Part shown: in pieces, positions 52,401 through 60,452 of the stretch
How positions within the stretch are numbered: position 1 is the stretch's first letter
Layout of the letters: each line of letters opens with the position of its first letter
Assembly: GCF_017876405.1 (NCBI RefSeq)
Contig: NZ_JAGINW010000001.1
Location: 9,003,203 to 9,067,202, forward strand
DNA from: Kibdelosporangium banguiense
Lineage (GTDB): Bacteria > Actinomycetota > Actinomycetes > Mycobacteriales > Pseudonocardiaceae
Reading direction: 5' to 3'
DNA length: 64,000 bases
The notes under the pieces: model-generated
What the model saw: only the letters and a program-made list of their open reading frames with translations
Told to the model about the DNA's origin: nothing
Database searches by the model: none
Made by a program: the position numbers and the translations under genes

Positions 52401-55106
52401 AACGCCTGTCTCACACGGGTTGGCGAACAGCCGGATCGGGTTAGGCAGCTGTTTGACGTGACGGCCTTCGAACAATCCCGCATGACGGACCGGAGCGCCG
52501 AGTGCGTACGCGGCAGCCGCGACTCGCAGCAGTCCCTCGATCGACGGACTGTCGGAGTCCATCGCCACCACCGGGACCGGCACGGTTTCACGCACCAGCC
52601 CGGACAGCACATGGCCGGGGCCGACCTCGATGATCAGGTCGGCGTCGACGGCGGCCTCGGTCACTGCCTCGACGAACCGGACCGGTTCGGTGATCTGCCG
52701 CTCCAGCAGCTCCACCAGGTCAGCGTCCGCAACGAGCTCTGCACCGGTCACGGTCGAGACAACACGGTTTCGCAACGGCTTGAACTGTTGTGTGCCGATG
52801 AATTCCGCGAAGGTGCCGGCTGCCTCAGCGACCAACGGTGAGTGAAAGGCGTGAGAGACCGGCAGCCGGGTGGCCCGGAGCCCGGCACGTTCCGCGTCCG
52901 CGATCACCTCAGCGACCGCAGCAGCAGGGCCGGACACTACCGTCTGGCGCGGGGCGTTCAGCCCGGCGATCACCACGGGCCGCTCCCCGAGCAGTGGCGC
53001 CGTCTCAACGGAAGTAGCCTCGATGCTCGCCATCGCACCAGCTTCACGGCTCGTCCCAGCCATGATGCGGCCACGCTCCGCAGCGATTCGCACCAGCGTT
53101 GCATCGTCCATGACACCAGCCCAATGCAACGCCGTGAGCTCGCCAAGGCTGTGCCCGAGAGCCACCTCGGCGCTGATGCCCAGCTGTTGCAGCGCCAGCA
53201 ACGCCCCTGCACTGGACGCGGCAACGTGCGGCTGCACAACCTCTGTGGCTACCGGGTTTTCCGCGACCGGGAGAACCTGAGCCGAAAGGAACCGGTCGAC
53301 GTCATCGAACCGCCGCCGCACCGCACTGTCCGAAGTGGAACGCCCGGATCCTTGTCCGGGAAACGCGAACACAATCCGGGGCACCCGCACTCCATTACCG
53401 CAGAAGATGCCGTTGGCGTCAAAGACATTCTGCGCACCGGCTTCGATCAACTCCGACAGTTTGGTCAGGCGCTGCCCAGCCACACCGGGACTCGCCGCGA
53501 CGACGGCCGCACGCACGGGCCGACCCTCCACCTCTGCTTGCAGGCGGGCAGCCAGATCAGCCAACTCGGCGTACGCGAGCTGGGACACGAGTTCAGCCGT
53601 GGCAACGACTTTCTCACGCAGCTCGGCAAGAGAAGAAGCGTCGAACAGCAGCAACTCAGCGTCCTGTGCTGAACGGGCAAGCGCACGAACGCGGGCCTGC
53701 GGCTCGGTCCGACGTGGGCTGCCAGGGTGCTCGAGCGCGACGTGGGTGTTGATCCCGCCGAAGCCCATCGAGGACACTCCGGCCCGGATGGGCTGATCCA
53801 CCGGCCATGCTTCGGGACTGCCGGTCACCCGGACCGCCGAACCGGGGCCGTTCAGGCCGGGATTCGGGTCAGCGCACCCGGTCGCGGGCGGGATCATCTG
53901 CTGGTGGATCGCCATGGTGGCTTTGATCAGCCCGGCCACGCCCGCAGCCGCCTTCGTGTGACCGATGTTCGCCTTGATCGAGCCCAGCACGGCGCGCGTG
54001 GCGGAGGCGTTCGCGGCCAGCCGGACCGCTGAGATCGCCTGGATCTCGCACGCGTCGCCAACCGGTGTACCGGTGCCGTGTCCCTCGAAGTAACCGACGG
54101 TGTCCGGACCGAAACCTGCTCTGGTGTAGGCACGTTCCATAGCGAGGCGTTGGCCGTCGACCTCAGGCCGGGTGATGCCGCCTTTGCCGTCGGACGAAAT
54201 GCCCCATCCGGGGATGAGAGCGTAGATACGGTCACCGCGAGCACGTGCGTCGTCCTCGCGGGCCAGGACGAGCACGCCGCATCCCTCCCCCGGCCAGAAC
54301 CCGGCGGACCTGCGGTCATACACCCGCATTTCGTCCTGGGCGAGGGCGCCGGTCTTCGCGAACCCCACGAGCTCGAACGGGTCGAGGCTGAGATCGACCC
54401 CGCCCGCGACGGCGATATCCGCGTCCCCGTCCACAAGTGCCTTGCACGCATGGGTGACCGACAGCAACGACGACGAACAGGCACCGTCCACTGTGTACCC
54501 GCCGCCGCCCAGGTCGAAGTAGTTGCAGATCCGGCCGGCGATGGTGTTGGACAGACCGCCGGCGAGTGTGTCCTCGTCAACCGCAGGGAACGGAGCCTTG
54601 TAGGTCTTCTCCAGCGCACCCAGAATCGAGGCCCGCTGAGCGTCGTCCCAGCCCAGCTCGTGCAGTGTCTGCGCAACAGTGCGCTGCACGTACGGCCACC
54701 GCAGCCGCATCACGTTGGCGCGGGTGAATTCACCGGTCAAGGTGTTGCCCATGATCACGGCAGTGGACTTACGCGGCAACCCAGCACCGTCCGGGAAACC
54801 CGCGTCTGCCAACGCCTGGGAAGCCACGTCCAGCGCGAGCCAGTGCGTCAGGTCGGTGGATCGGTAGGTGCTCCCGGCGATCCGGAACCGCACCCGGTCG
54901 AACTCGTAGCCCTCGATGAGGGCGGCGTTCGGCGCGTAGAACCGGTCAGGCACTGCCCGATCGGGTGAGAAGTAGTCCGCGAGCCGCGTGCGTTCGTCAG
55001 GCATCCGGCGGAACGCCCGGCGCTGGGACAGTGCGTTCTCCCAGAGCTCGGTGGGTGTTTTGGCGTCGGGATAACGGCATGCCATGCCGATGATCGCGAC
55101 CCTCAT
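49434..55106 (-). CDS. Enediyne-type iterative type I PKS (PKSE): KS-AT-ACP-KR-DH-PPTase
   Basis: 1890 aa from the ATG at 55106, overlapping the P450 stop (ATGA). KS residues 1-460 with Cys in VDGACSSSLL (about 210) and His in EGHGTGTPVG and NIGHTKAAAG. AT about 575-860 with GHSLGEL serine (about 653). ACP about 920-1000 with LHLSSITVGQIV serine (959/960). KR about 1180-1410 with VTGGGKGITAECA and AHYAAAN. DH about 1430-1690 with ADHILDGDQLFPAVLG. C-terminal PPTase about 1740-1890 with WCASECVQKAG. This domain order and built-in PPTase are diagnostic of PKSE. Codon 1309 (51180-51182, in KR) is TTA. The KS, ACP and KR motifs look functional. Confidence 0.95.
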   Translation of the reverse strand: MRVAIIGMACRYPDAKTPTELWENALSQRRAFRRMPDERTRLADYFSPDRAVPDRFYAPNAALIEGYEFDRVRFRIAGSTYRSTDLTHWLALDVASQALADAGFPDGAGLPRKSTAVIMGNTLTGEFTRANVMRLRWPYVQRTVAQTLHELGWDDAQRASILGALEKTYKAPFPAVDEDTLAGGLSNTIAGRICNYFDLGGGGYTVDGACSSSLLSVTHACKALVDGDADIAVAGGVDLSLDPFELVGFAKTGALAQDEMRVYDRRSAGFWPGEGCGVLVLAREDDARARGDRIYALIPGWGISSDGKGGITRPEVDGQRLAMERAYTRAGFGPDTVGYFEGHGTGTPVGDACEIQAISAVRLAANASATRAVLGSIKANIGHTKAAAGVAGLIKATMAIHQQMIPPATGCADPNPGLNGPGSAVRVTGSPEAWPVDQPIRAGVSSMGFGGINTHVALEHPGSPRRTEPQARVRALARSAQDAELLLFDASSLAELREKVVATAELVSQLAYAELADLAARLQAEVEGRPVRAAVVAASPGVAGQRLTKLSELIEAGAQNVFDANGIFCGNGVRVPRIVFAFPGQGSGRSTSDSAVRRRFDDVDRFLSAQVLPVAENPVATEVVQPHVAASSAGALLALQQLGISAEVALGHSLGELTALHWAGVMDDATLVRIAAERGRIMAGTSREAGAMASIEATSVETAPLLGERPVVIAGLNAPRQTVVSGPAAAVAEVIADAERAGLRATRLPVSHAFHSPLVAEAAGTFAEFIGTQQFKPLRNRVVSTVTGAELVADADLVELLERQITEPVRFVEAVTEAAVDADLIIEVGPGHVLSGLVRETVPVPVVAMDSDSPSIEGLLRVAAAAYALGAPVRHAGLFEGRHVKQLPNPIRLFANPCETGVSDEVIPVPDVVAPQPVEPEGKAGDGLDLIRGLAAERAELPVESVHPDSRLLDELHLSSITVGQIVNDAIRVLGLPQPAAPLNFATATVREIAEAVAELAGDPDSSASEQVVGVVPWIRAFQIELIEEPLVPSGSSSESGSWQLFAPHGHPIAEQLRDELQAAGVGGGVLACPSDVDPDLELVLAAAKTTPAERFVLVHHGATGGGAAMAKTLFLETGVTTCVIDAPPIRQAVPWIVAEVSAATGFAEIHYDATGTRRRPVLQPVPERTGPRELPLSEQDVLLVTGGGKGITAECALNLAVETGARVALLGRSDPAQDTELAANLDRFAAAGVDFRYLRADVTVGSDVHAAVASVQAAFGTITAVLHGAGRNVPRKLADLDEQELRETLAPKIGGLHAVLDAVDPKALRLLVTFGSIIGRAGLAGEAHYAAANAAVTEATVRFGGQYPDCRCLALEWSVWSGVGMGERLGVVESLRRNGITPISTDEGLALFRELLANPGTPDVLVVTGRLTGMPTVEVRRRELPLLRFVDRVLVDHPDIELVTEAELTTETDPYLADHILDGDQLFPAVLGMEAMAQAAAAVTGQDCIPAIEDAEFRRPIVVPAHGSTTIRVAALVRSPMTVEVVVRSSETGFQVDHFRAICRFPRSDPDTDQVAPANLPRVPLDPASELYGGPLFQGRRFQRLLGYRQLSATQYVVDVAGVEGEEWFGMFLPGRVLLGDPGARDVFMQAVQGCRPDQLLLPVRIDRVLPTGLGEADAKRLTVTGVERVRESDAIVWDVTVRDDAGKVIELWEGLRLQVIRSHGGLWPVPLFGPYLERHVGDTLRIVVEPQGDADRPQQTNTVVSRVLGREITVRHRPDGKPEVPGGHEVSVAHGAGLTVAVAGEQATCDVEPIVSRSEQEWRALLGADRYALAQLLEREHHEDLAVAATRLWCASECVQKAGRPVEEPITLLKYEPSGWALFRAGDARVATYSSTARQVVFAVRGGS

Positions 55107-56440
55107 CGCGCCTCCACTGCCATGACGACTCCGTGCCGGGGGCGTAGCGAGATCATCGAGTCGGTCTCCACGGGGTGATGCGGCAAGGGGCTCAATCGAT
55201 AACGCTGGGTGATCATGGCCACGGCAATCTGGATCTCGATCTCGGCCAACGGCGCGCCGATGCACCGCCGGGGGCCGCCGCTGAACGGGAAGTAGGTGTA
55301 CCGGCCGGGGCCTGGACGGTCCGGATCGAACCGGCCCGGGTCGAACACGTCAGGGTCAGGCCAGTGGGCGGGATCGTGGTGCACGGTGTGCTGGGACATG
55401 AAGATCGTGCTGCCCGCCGGGATGCGGTAGCCGCCGAGCTCGATGTCGTGCACGGGTTCGCGGGGCGTCATCGGGACCGGCGGATGCAGCCGCAGTGATT
55501 CGTTGACCACCTGCCGCAGGTACGGCAGCTTGGCCAGGTCGGCCATGGCCGGCGTTCGTCCACAGAGGACGTCGTCGAGTTCGGCACAGAGCCTGCTGTG
55601 CACGTCGGGATGCCGGGCGATCTCGTAGAGAGTCCAGGCCAGGCCGCATCCGGTGGTCTCGTTCCCGGCGATGAAGTGGGTCTTCAACTCGTCCAGGACC
55701 TGCTGCCGGTTGAATGACCGGCCGGTCTCGGGGTCGGTCACCGCGTGCAGTGTGCCGGCCATACGGTCCGGCGGTGTCCGGCCGTGCTCGTGCGCGGTGA
55801 TCACTTCATCCATCGCGTTGTCGAATGCCGCCTGAGCGCACCGAAGCCTGCGCCGGTGCGGTCCCGGCACCCAGCCGGGCAGGATCAACTCGGGGCTGCC
55901 CGGGAAGATCGCCGACAGCGCGAACCGGCCCGCCGGGATGAGTTCGTCAGCGCGGTGCGTCAGGTCATGGCCGTACAGGACCCGACTGACGACCCCCATC
56001 GCCAGCCGCATCATCTCCGGGACGATGTCGACCGGCTCACCTCGCGCGGCCAGTCCGTCCCAACGGGTCAGCAGTTCGGTCACAGTGCCTGCGATGACCG
56101 GAACACTCTCGTTGAGAAAGCCGGTCCGGTAGAACGGCTGGCCTGCCGTCCGGAGTGTGCGCCACTGCTCGCCGTCCGTGGTCATCGTGCCGATGCCGAA
56201 GAACAGCTCGAACCCGTGAAACACGCGGCCACGCCGGTAGGTGCCGATGTTGTCGTGCAGCACGTCCTTGATGAGCGCTGGGTCCGTGACCTGGTGCATG
56301 ACGTAGGGACCGACCCGGAACCGAGTGACATCCCCGTATTCCCGGTGCAGTCGCTGCATCAGCCCGGCCGAGTCGGCGCGGTATCGGCGCACTCCGACCG
56401 AGCCTGCCGGTCCGGGAGCCTTTCGCCCGTTTGTTCTCAT
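55103..56440 (-). CDS. Cytochrome P450 of the PKSE cluster
   Basis: 445 aa from an ATG at 56440; an upstream ATG at 56470 would overlap the FAD-oxidase stop by 19 bases, and neither has a strong ribosome site. ERR-triad ESLR at about residue 310, I-helix AGNETTGCGL at about 260, and heme loop FSGGPRRCIGAPLAEIE at about residue 380 are intact. Substrate should be the polyene or acid released from the PKS. No ferredoxin is in this operon; the P450/ferredoxin pair at 30.5 kb could in principle lend one. ATGA overlap with the PKS gene. Confidence 0.93.
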   Translation of the reverse strand: MRTNGRKAPGPAGSVGVRRYRADSAGLMQRLHREYGDVTRFRVGPYVMHQVTDPALIKDVLHDNIGTYRRGRVFHGFELFFGIGTMTTDGEQWRTLRTAGQPFYRTGFLNESVPVIAGTVTELLTRWDGLAARGEPVDIVPEMMRLAMGVVSRVLYGHDLTHRADELIPAGRFALSAIFPGSPELILPGWVPGPHRRRLRCAQAAFDNAMDEVITAHEHGRTPPDRMAGTLHAVTDPETGRSFNRQQVLDELKTHFIAGNETTGCGLAWTLYEIARHPDVHSRLCAELDDVLCGRTPAMADLAKLPYLRQVVNESLRLHPPVPMTPREPVHDIELGGYRIPAGSTIFMSQHTVHHDPAHWPDPDVFDPGRFDPDRPGPGRYTYFPFSGGPRRCIGAPLAEIEIQIAVAMITQRYRLSPLPHHPVETDSMISLRPRHGVVMAVEAR

Positions 56441-56451
56441 CACGCTCGCTT

Positions 56452-57786
56452 TCAACGGCTCAGCACGCATTTCTCGTAGAGACTCGGCAGCCTGCGATCG
56501 GGGTCGTAGACGTCCTTGAGCTTCCAGTAGGCGTCACCGCGGTAGTGCTGCCAGAACTCGTCCTCGTCGTAGTGCGTGGTGGAGTACAACGGTTTGAGTC
56601 CGTGCAGTGCGGCGATCTCACGTTCGATCAACCGGTTGTGGTGGTCGGGCGCCTGTCCTGCCCGGAGCGTCACCGGGCCCCAGAACCCGACGCTGACCCA
56701 GAGTTGGCCGGGCTGCATCGGATAGAGCGACATTTCCCGCCGGACACGCATCGGGCACAGCCACACCGGTTTGAGGCCGACCTCTCGGTCGAAGAAGTCC
56801 AGAAAGTCCCCGACGGCTTCGGCAGGTACGTCGGCGTCCTGCAGCACCCACTCCAAACGCCTGCCGCGCAACCGGTTCATCCCGCTCAGCAGCCCCAGGC
56901 GCCGGTCGTACATCATCAGCCGGCGAAGATTCTCGCTCGTGCGGACCCGGCCGGGGACGACCCTGCGCAGCACCGGGTTCTCCAGGCCGAACAGCCGTGA
57001 CGTCCAGAACATGTCCGTGTCCCAACGCCACAAGTAGTCGCGGACGGTGAGATAGTCCTCTTCGCGTCGCCCGATCGACCGGTAGTAGATCTGTTTGCCG
57101 GTGTAGCCGGAGAGGTACGGAGTCTCGTCGGTGAACGTGCCGAGAGTCAGGCATACGTTGCCAGGCCCGAAATACACACCGTCCACGAAGTCGGCCCGCT
57201 CGTCGGCGCAGGCCTGAGTCATCGCCTCGGTCCACGCGGCAACAGACTTCAGCCGCATGTGTTTCAGCCGCACATAGGGCTTCGCCGGTTCCAGGTCGAT
57301 CTTGAGCCGGAGGGCGTAACCGAGCGAGGCGTACGAATGCGGGAAACCGTGGAAGAGGTCGGCGTGCTCGTTGTCGCTCGTCGCCACCACGACGCGCCCG
57401 TCACCGGTGAGGATTTCCATCTCGGTGACCGGATCATGGGGCAGGCCTGCGCGGAACGATGAGGACTCCGCGCCAAGGCCGACGGCCGCGCCGCCCAACG
57501 TGATCGTCTTGAAGTCGAGGACAACCGGCGGGAGCAGGCCGTGCGCCAGTGTCGCCTCGGTGAGGTTCGCGTACGTGACCATGCCCTGCACGTCCGCTGT
57601 ACGGGCTTGCGGATCGATGCTGAGCACCTGGTCGAAGCCGCTCACGTCGAGCCCGGCCCCGTGCGGCCGGGCGCGGGGCCGGAAGAGGTTGGAGGTGGGC
57701 TTGGCGAGCCGGATCGATGCCCCATCCGGGAGGGCGCGGTAGTTCTGCCGCAGCACCTCGACGGCACGGTCATGGTCCGCAGGCAT
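56452..57786 (-). CDS. FAD-binding oxidase/reductase (DHCR24/GlcD-like)
   Basis: 444 aa from the ATG at 57786 (GGGGGGA upstream). The FAD-binding PCMH domain is at the N-terminus: VTYANLTEATLAHGLLPPVV, then TLGGAAVGLGAESSSFRAG. The C-terminal part has aromatic-rich helices (NRLIEREIAALHG, YDEDEFWQHYRGDAYWKLKDVYDP) similar to the bacterial DHCR24-like (delta-24 sterol reductase homologue) proteins. It likely reduces or oxidises a C=C bond in the polyene product. It is the second gene of the operon, 70 bp after the regulator stop. Confidence 0.8.
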   Translation of the reverse strand: MPADHDRAVEVLRQNYRALPDGASIRLAKPTSNLFRPRARPHGAGLDVSGFDQVLSIDPQARTADVQGMVTYANLTEATLAHGLLPPVVLDFKTITLGGAAVGLGAESSSFRAGLPHDPVTEMEILTGDGRVVVATSDNEHADLFHGFPHSYASLGYALRLKIDLEPAKPYVRLKHMRLKSVAAWTEAMTQACADERADFVDGVYFGPGNVCLTLGTFTDETPYLSGYTGKQIYYRSIGRREEDYLTVRDYLWRWDTDMFWTSRLFGLENPVLRRVVPGRVRTSENLRRLMMYDRRLGLLSGMNRLRGRRLEWVLQDADVPAEAVGDFLDFFDREVGLKPVWLCPMRVRREMSLYPMQPGQLWVSVGFWGPVTLRAGQAPDHHNRLIEREIAALHGLKPLYSTTHYDEDEFWQHYRGDAYWKLKDVYDPDRRLPSLYEKCVLSR

Positions 57787-57856
57787 AAGTCCCCCCAGTG
57801 CGTGGCTCGCGCTTACCGACCCGACGCTATCGAGACCATGACCTGGCGGTCGTCAA

Positions 57857-58558
57857 TCAATAGTGGAAATCGCCTCCACAGTTGTTGACAACCGAGGCGG
57901 GGTGCACCAGACCCGTGTAGTAGGCGAGCGCGACCGCCTGGAACGAACGTTCCAGGCCGAGTTTCCGGAGAATATGGTGAATGTGGGACCGGACCGTCAC
58001 CTCGGCGACAAAGAGCGTCTTGGCGATGTTCCCGACCGTCGTACCGGTGGCGAGCAGCTGAAGCACTTCCAGTTCACGGGGAGTCAGCGCGGCCAGCAAA
58101 TCCGGCGCCTGCCTTCTCCCAGCGGTGCCGCCACCGGTGACCTCGGCGATGAAGTTGCTGGTCACAGCAGGCGAGAGCAACGCCTTCCCAGCCGCGGCCG
58201 CCCGCACACCGTAAGCGATCTGCTCCGGCGGATCCTCCTTCAGCAGAAACCCACGCGCACCGGCCCGTAACGCCATGACAGCACAATTGATGTCATTCTT
58301 CTCCGCCAGCACAACCACCGGCACAGAATGATTAAGGGCGGAATCGACCAGCTGACCCGTCGCCCGGCCACCCGGACCGGTAAGCCCGGCAACATCGGCC
58401 ACAACAACAGCCGGACTGAGCGCCGAAACAGAATCCGAGGCGGAATTCCCGTCCGCAAACTCGCCTACCACCTCCAAATCCGGCTCACGCGCAAGAATCG
58501 TCCGCAGGCCCGCACGAACCAACGGCTGCTCATCACAGAGAAGAACACGAATCCCCAT
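57857..58558 (-). CDS. NarL/LuxR-type orphan response regulator of the PKSE operon
   Basis: 233 aa from the ATG at 58558. Receiver domain: acidic pair in CDEQPLVRAGL, phospho-acceptor Asp in VVVADVAG at about residue 58, and Lys in FLLKEDPP at about residue 106; all are intact. C-terminal LuxR HTH about 165-225: LTPRELEVLQLLATG, IAKTLFVAEVTVRSHIHHILRKLG. No histidine kinase lies nearby, so its partner is remote or it responds differently. It is first in the operon, with an SOS-type box 111 bp upstream. Confidence 0.9.
   Translation of the reverse strand: MGIRVLLCDEQPLVRAGLRTILAREPDLEVVGEFADGNSASDSVSALSPAVVVADVAGLTGPGGRATGQLVDSALNHSVPVVVLAEKNDINCAVMALRAGARGFLLKEDPPEQIAYGVRAAAAGKALLSPAVTSNFIAEVTGGGTAGRRQAPDLLAALTPRELEVLQLLATGTTVGNIAKTLFVAEVTVRSHIHHILRKLGLERSFQAVALAYYTGLVHPASVVNNCGGDFHY
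57936..57957 (-). other. Perfect 22-bp hairpin in the 3' end of the regulator gene
   Basis: GCCTGGAAC-GAAC-GTTCCAGGC, 9-bp perfect arms with 4-base loop, inside codons of the LuxR HTH. It could form an RNA stem about 150 bases before the FAD-oxidase start, or be a protein site; it could also be a coding coincidence. Confidence 0.45.
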
Positions 58559-58669
58559 ACTTCCTGCCCTTTTCGTAGAATTGCGTGCAAAACGCCGCGC
58601 CACATCACCGCCGCACGCGGCGGCGGTCACCAAGCGAGACGGCGTCACGCCGAAACCCTACTAGAGAAA

Positions 58670-58685
58670 TCGAACATATGTTCAA
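58670..58685 (-). promoter_or_regulatory. LexA/SOS-like box upstream of the PKSE operon
   Basis: TCGAAC-ATAT-GTTCAA; consensus TCGAAC-N4-GTTCGA, one base away. It lies 111 bp upstream of the regulator gene and 34 bp past the end of the GNAT gene, in an AT-rich patch. Confidence 0.65.
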
Positions 58686-58719
58686 CTCTACTGGGCGTGT
58701 CGGCCTGATCCTCGACCGT

Positions 58720-59223
58720 TCACAACTCTCTTACGGTGAGCAAAGTGTGACCGTGCACGGAGTCGGGCTCCACCCGGCCCGTTTCACGGAACCCGAGCTT
58801 CTCCAGGACCCGGCGCGACGCGACATTCCAGTGCCAGACCGTCGCCCGCAGCCGCCGATAGCCTGCCTCGCTCGCCCAGGTGACCACGGCCCGGCCCGCT
58901 TCAGTCGCGTAACCGCAACCATGAACCACCCGCAGCAACTCAAAGGCCAACTCAGGCTCGTCGCCATCAAGGATCAGCCCGCAATACCCGATGACATCGG
59001 CGGTGCCCTTCCGCTTCACCGCCAGCAGCCCCGAATCCGCACGCACCTCCGCGGCGATGTCCTCCAAGGTCGGCCGGCCCTCCGCATCTACCCGCCGATG
59101 CGACGGCACCCGCAGATCCCGCTCAGCCCACAACTCACGATAGACAGCGGCCTCGTCCACTCGACGACGCCGAAGGATGAGTCGATCGGTCTGCAGAGTG
59201 TCCAGAACAGGCGCCCGCGACAT
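58720..59223 (-). CDS. GNAT N-acetyltransferase (RimJ/RimL-like)
   Basis: 167 aa from the ATG at 59223. N-terminal LQTDRLILRRRRVDEAAVY and C-terminal GCGYATEAGRAVV acetyl-CoA loop and NVASRRVLEKLGFRETG are typical of the RimJ/RimL branch. It ends 34 bp before the SOS-like box and is on the same strand as the PKS operon. It may be independent; self-resistance by acetylation is possible but unproven. Confidence 0.85.
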   Translation of the reverse strand: MSRAPVLDTLQTDRLILRRRRVDEAAVYRELWAERDLRVPSHRRVDAEGRPTLEDIAAEVRADSGLLAVKRKGTADVIGYCGLILDGDEPELAFELLRVVHGCGYATEAGRAVVTWASEAGYRRLRATVWHWNVASRRVLEKLGFRETGRVEPDSVHGHTLLTVREL

Positions 59224-59478
59224 GCCCGCATCGTCCCACTCAGGCGGCGTAAAACGGCAACGTAAGGGCGGTGTTGGCGCGACTGGCGGCTCAGCCGAGC
59301 AGTCCGGTCCGCGCAACAAGCGGCGCCATCCCTGAATCGAGGGTATCCGCATGTCGCCCACCGGCTCGAAAAGATCTTGAAAGAAATCCGGGAGGCGGTG
59401 TCGGATCGGGGTGGTGGCGTTCGTAGCAGGGGTGAGGCCGGCCAAGAGGGGCGGCGCCGAGGTGGAGGAACCGCGATC
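59224..59478. promoter_or_regulatory. Divergent gap with possible ECF42-type promoter
   Basis: In this 255-bp gap the element TGTCGG at 59399-59404, spaced 17 bases from CGT at 59422-59424, resembles the reported ECF42 pattern (TGTCGA and CGA/TC). It is 55 bp before the DHFR-like start and would let the sigma factor drive its own operon. A GAGG site at 59464-59469 precedes that ATG. Confidence 0.3.
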
Positions 59479-60099
59479 ATGAAGCTGACGACCATAACTC
59501 AGGTCACCATCGACGGAGTGGTTCAGGGAAACGGTGGCGCGTCGGAAGAGGACCGCAGGAACGGATTCGAGCGCGGTGGATGGGCCCGGGGCAAGGGCGA
59601 CCACGAGACCATGGCGTTCATCAACCAGACCTACCAGCGTGCCGACGCGTTCCTGCTTGGCCGGCGGACCTACGAGCTGTTCGCCGGCTCGTGGGGGTCC
59701 TTGACCGAACAGGATGTCCCTGGCTGGGAGCCGGTCATGCGGGCGTTGAACGCCCAGCCCAAGTACGTGGCGTCGGCCACGCTGGCCGATCCGGCGTGGT
59801 CGGGCACCGCCGTCCTGCCCGGCGACCTTGCCACCGCCATCCGGGAGCTGAAGGCCAAGCCGGGCGGTGAACTGCAGGTGCACGGCAGTGGCACTCTGGT
59901 CCAGTGGCTGCTGGCGAACGATCTCGTCGACGAGATGACGCTGATCGTGGTCCCGGTGATCCTCGGCCAGGGCGCGCGGCTGTTCCCGCAGACCGGCCCG
60001 GATCTCGCGCTCGACCTGGTCGAGTCGCGAGTCGATTCGAAGGGCGTCGCAATCCAGGTCTACCGGCCGGCCGGGCGTCCGCAGTATGCAACGGTCTGA
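59479..60099 (+). CDS. Dihydrofolate reductase-fold (RibD C-terminal) protein
   Basis: 206 aa. The ATG at 59479 has GGAGGA upstream. RibD_C/DHFR-like fold: TITQVTIDGVVQG, LGRRTYELFAGSWG, then GGELQVHGSGTLVQWLL, LIVVPVILGQGARLF. Such proteins bind NADPH and are often regulon members of ECF42 sigma factors. The following DGPF and sigma genes make a three-gene operon. Confidence 0.85.
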   Translation: MKLTTITQVTIDGVVQGNGGASEEDRRNGFERGGWARGKGDHETMAFINQTYQRADAFLLGRRTYELFAGSWGSLTEQDVPGWEPVMRALNAQPKYVASATLADPAWSGTAVLPGDLATAIRELKAKPGGELQVHGSGTLVQWLLANDLVDEMTLIVVPVILGQGARLFPQTGPDLALDLVESRVDSKGVAIQVYRPAGRPQYATV

Positions 60100-60128
60100 C
60101 CGAACCACACACAGGAGATGATCTGCAG

Positions 60129-60452
60129 ATGCGGTATCTGGTTTCCGTGATCGACGACAAGAGCAATCCCGGCAGCACCGACCGGCAGCCTGCCATCAGC
60201 GTGTTCAACGAACGACTGATCGCCGAGGGCTACTGGGTCTTCGCGGGCGGGCTCGCCGACACCGACACGGCCACGGTCATCGACAACCGGGGCGAACAGG
60301 CGGTGTTCAGCGACGGGCCGTTCGTGGAGTCCAAGGAGTACCTCGCCGGCGTCTGGGTGTGGGAGGCCCCTGATCTGGATGTGGCACTCAGGCTCGCCAC
60401 CGAGGCGTCGAAGATCTGTGATCGGAAGATCGAGGTGCGGCCGTTTCAGTGA
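60129..60452 (+). CDS. YCII-related DGPF-domain protein
   Basis: 107 aa. The DGPF signature occurs as FSDGPFVESKEYLAGVWVWE at about residues 61-80. The small ferredoxin-like fold has no known catalytic role. DGPF proteins are the constant partners of ECF42 sigma factors. The stop is overlapped by the sigma gene start (GTGA). Confidence 0.9.
   Translation: MRYLVSVIDDKSNPGSTDRQPAISVFNERLIAEGYWVFAGGLADTDTATVIDNRGEQAVFSDGPFVESKEYLAGVWVWEAPDLDVALRLATEASKICDRKIEVRPFQ

Noticed and set aside
51213..52841. Long rightward open frame (about 540 codons) opposite the PKS gene
   Set aside because: It is the shadow of GC-rich codons of the PKS, which has continuous domain motifs on the other strand; no family motif or ribosome site is visible.
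49003..58558. Complete enediyne antibiotic cluster
   Set aside because: Only PKSE and thioesterase of the conserved core are present; partner core genes and any apoprotein or sugar genes are not in the window.
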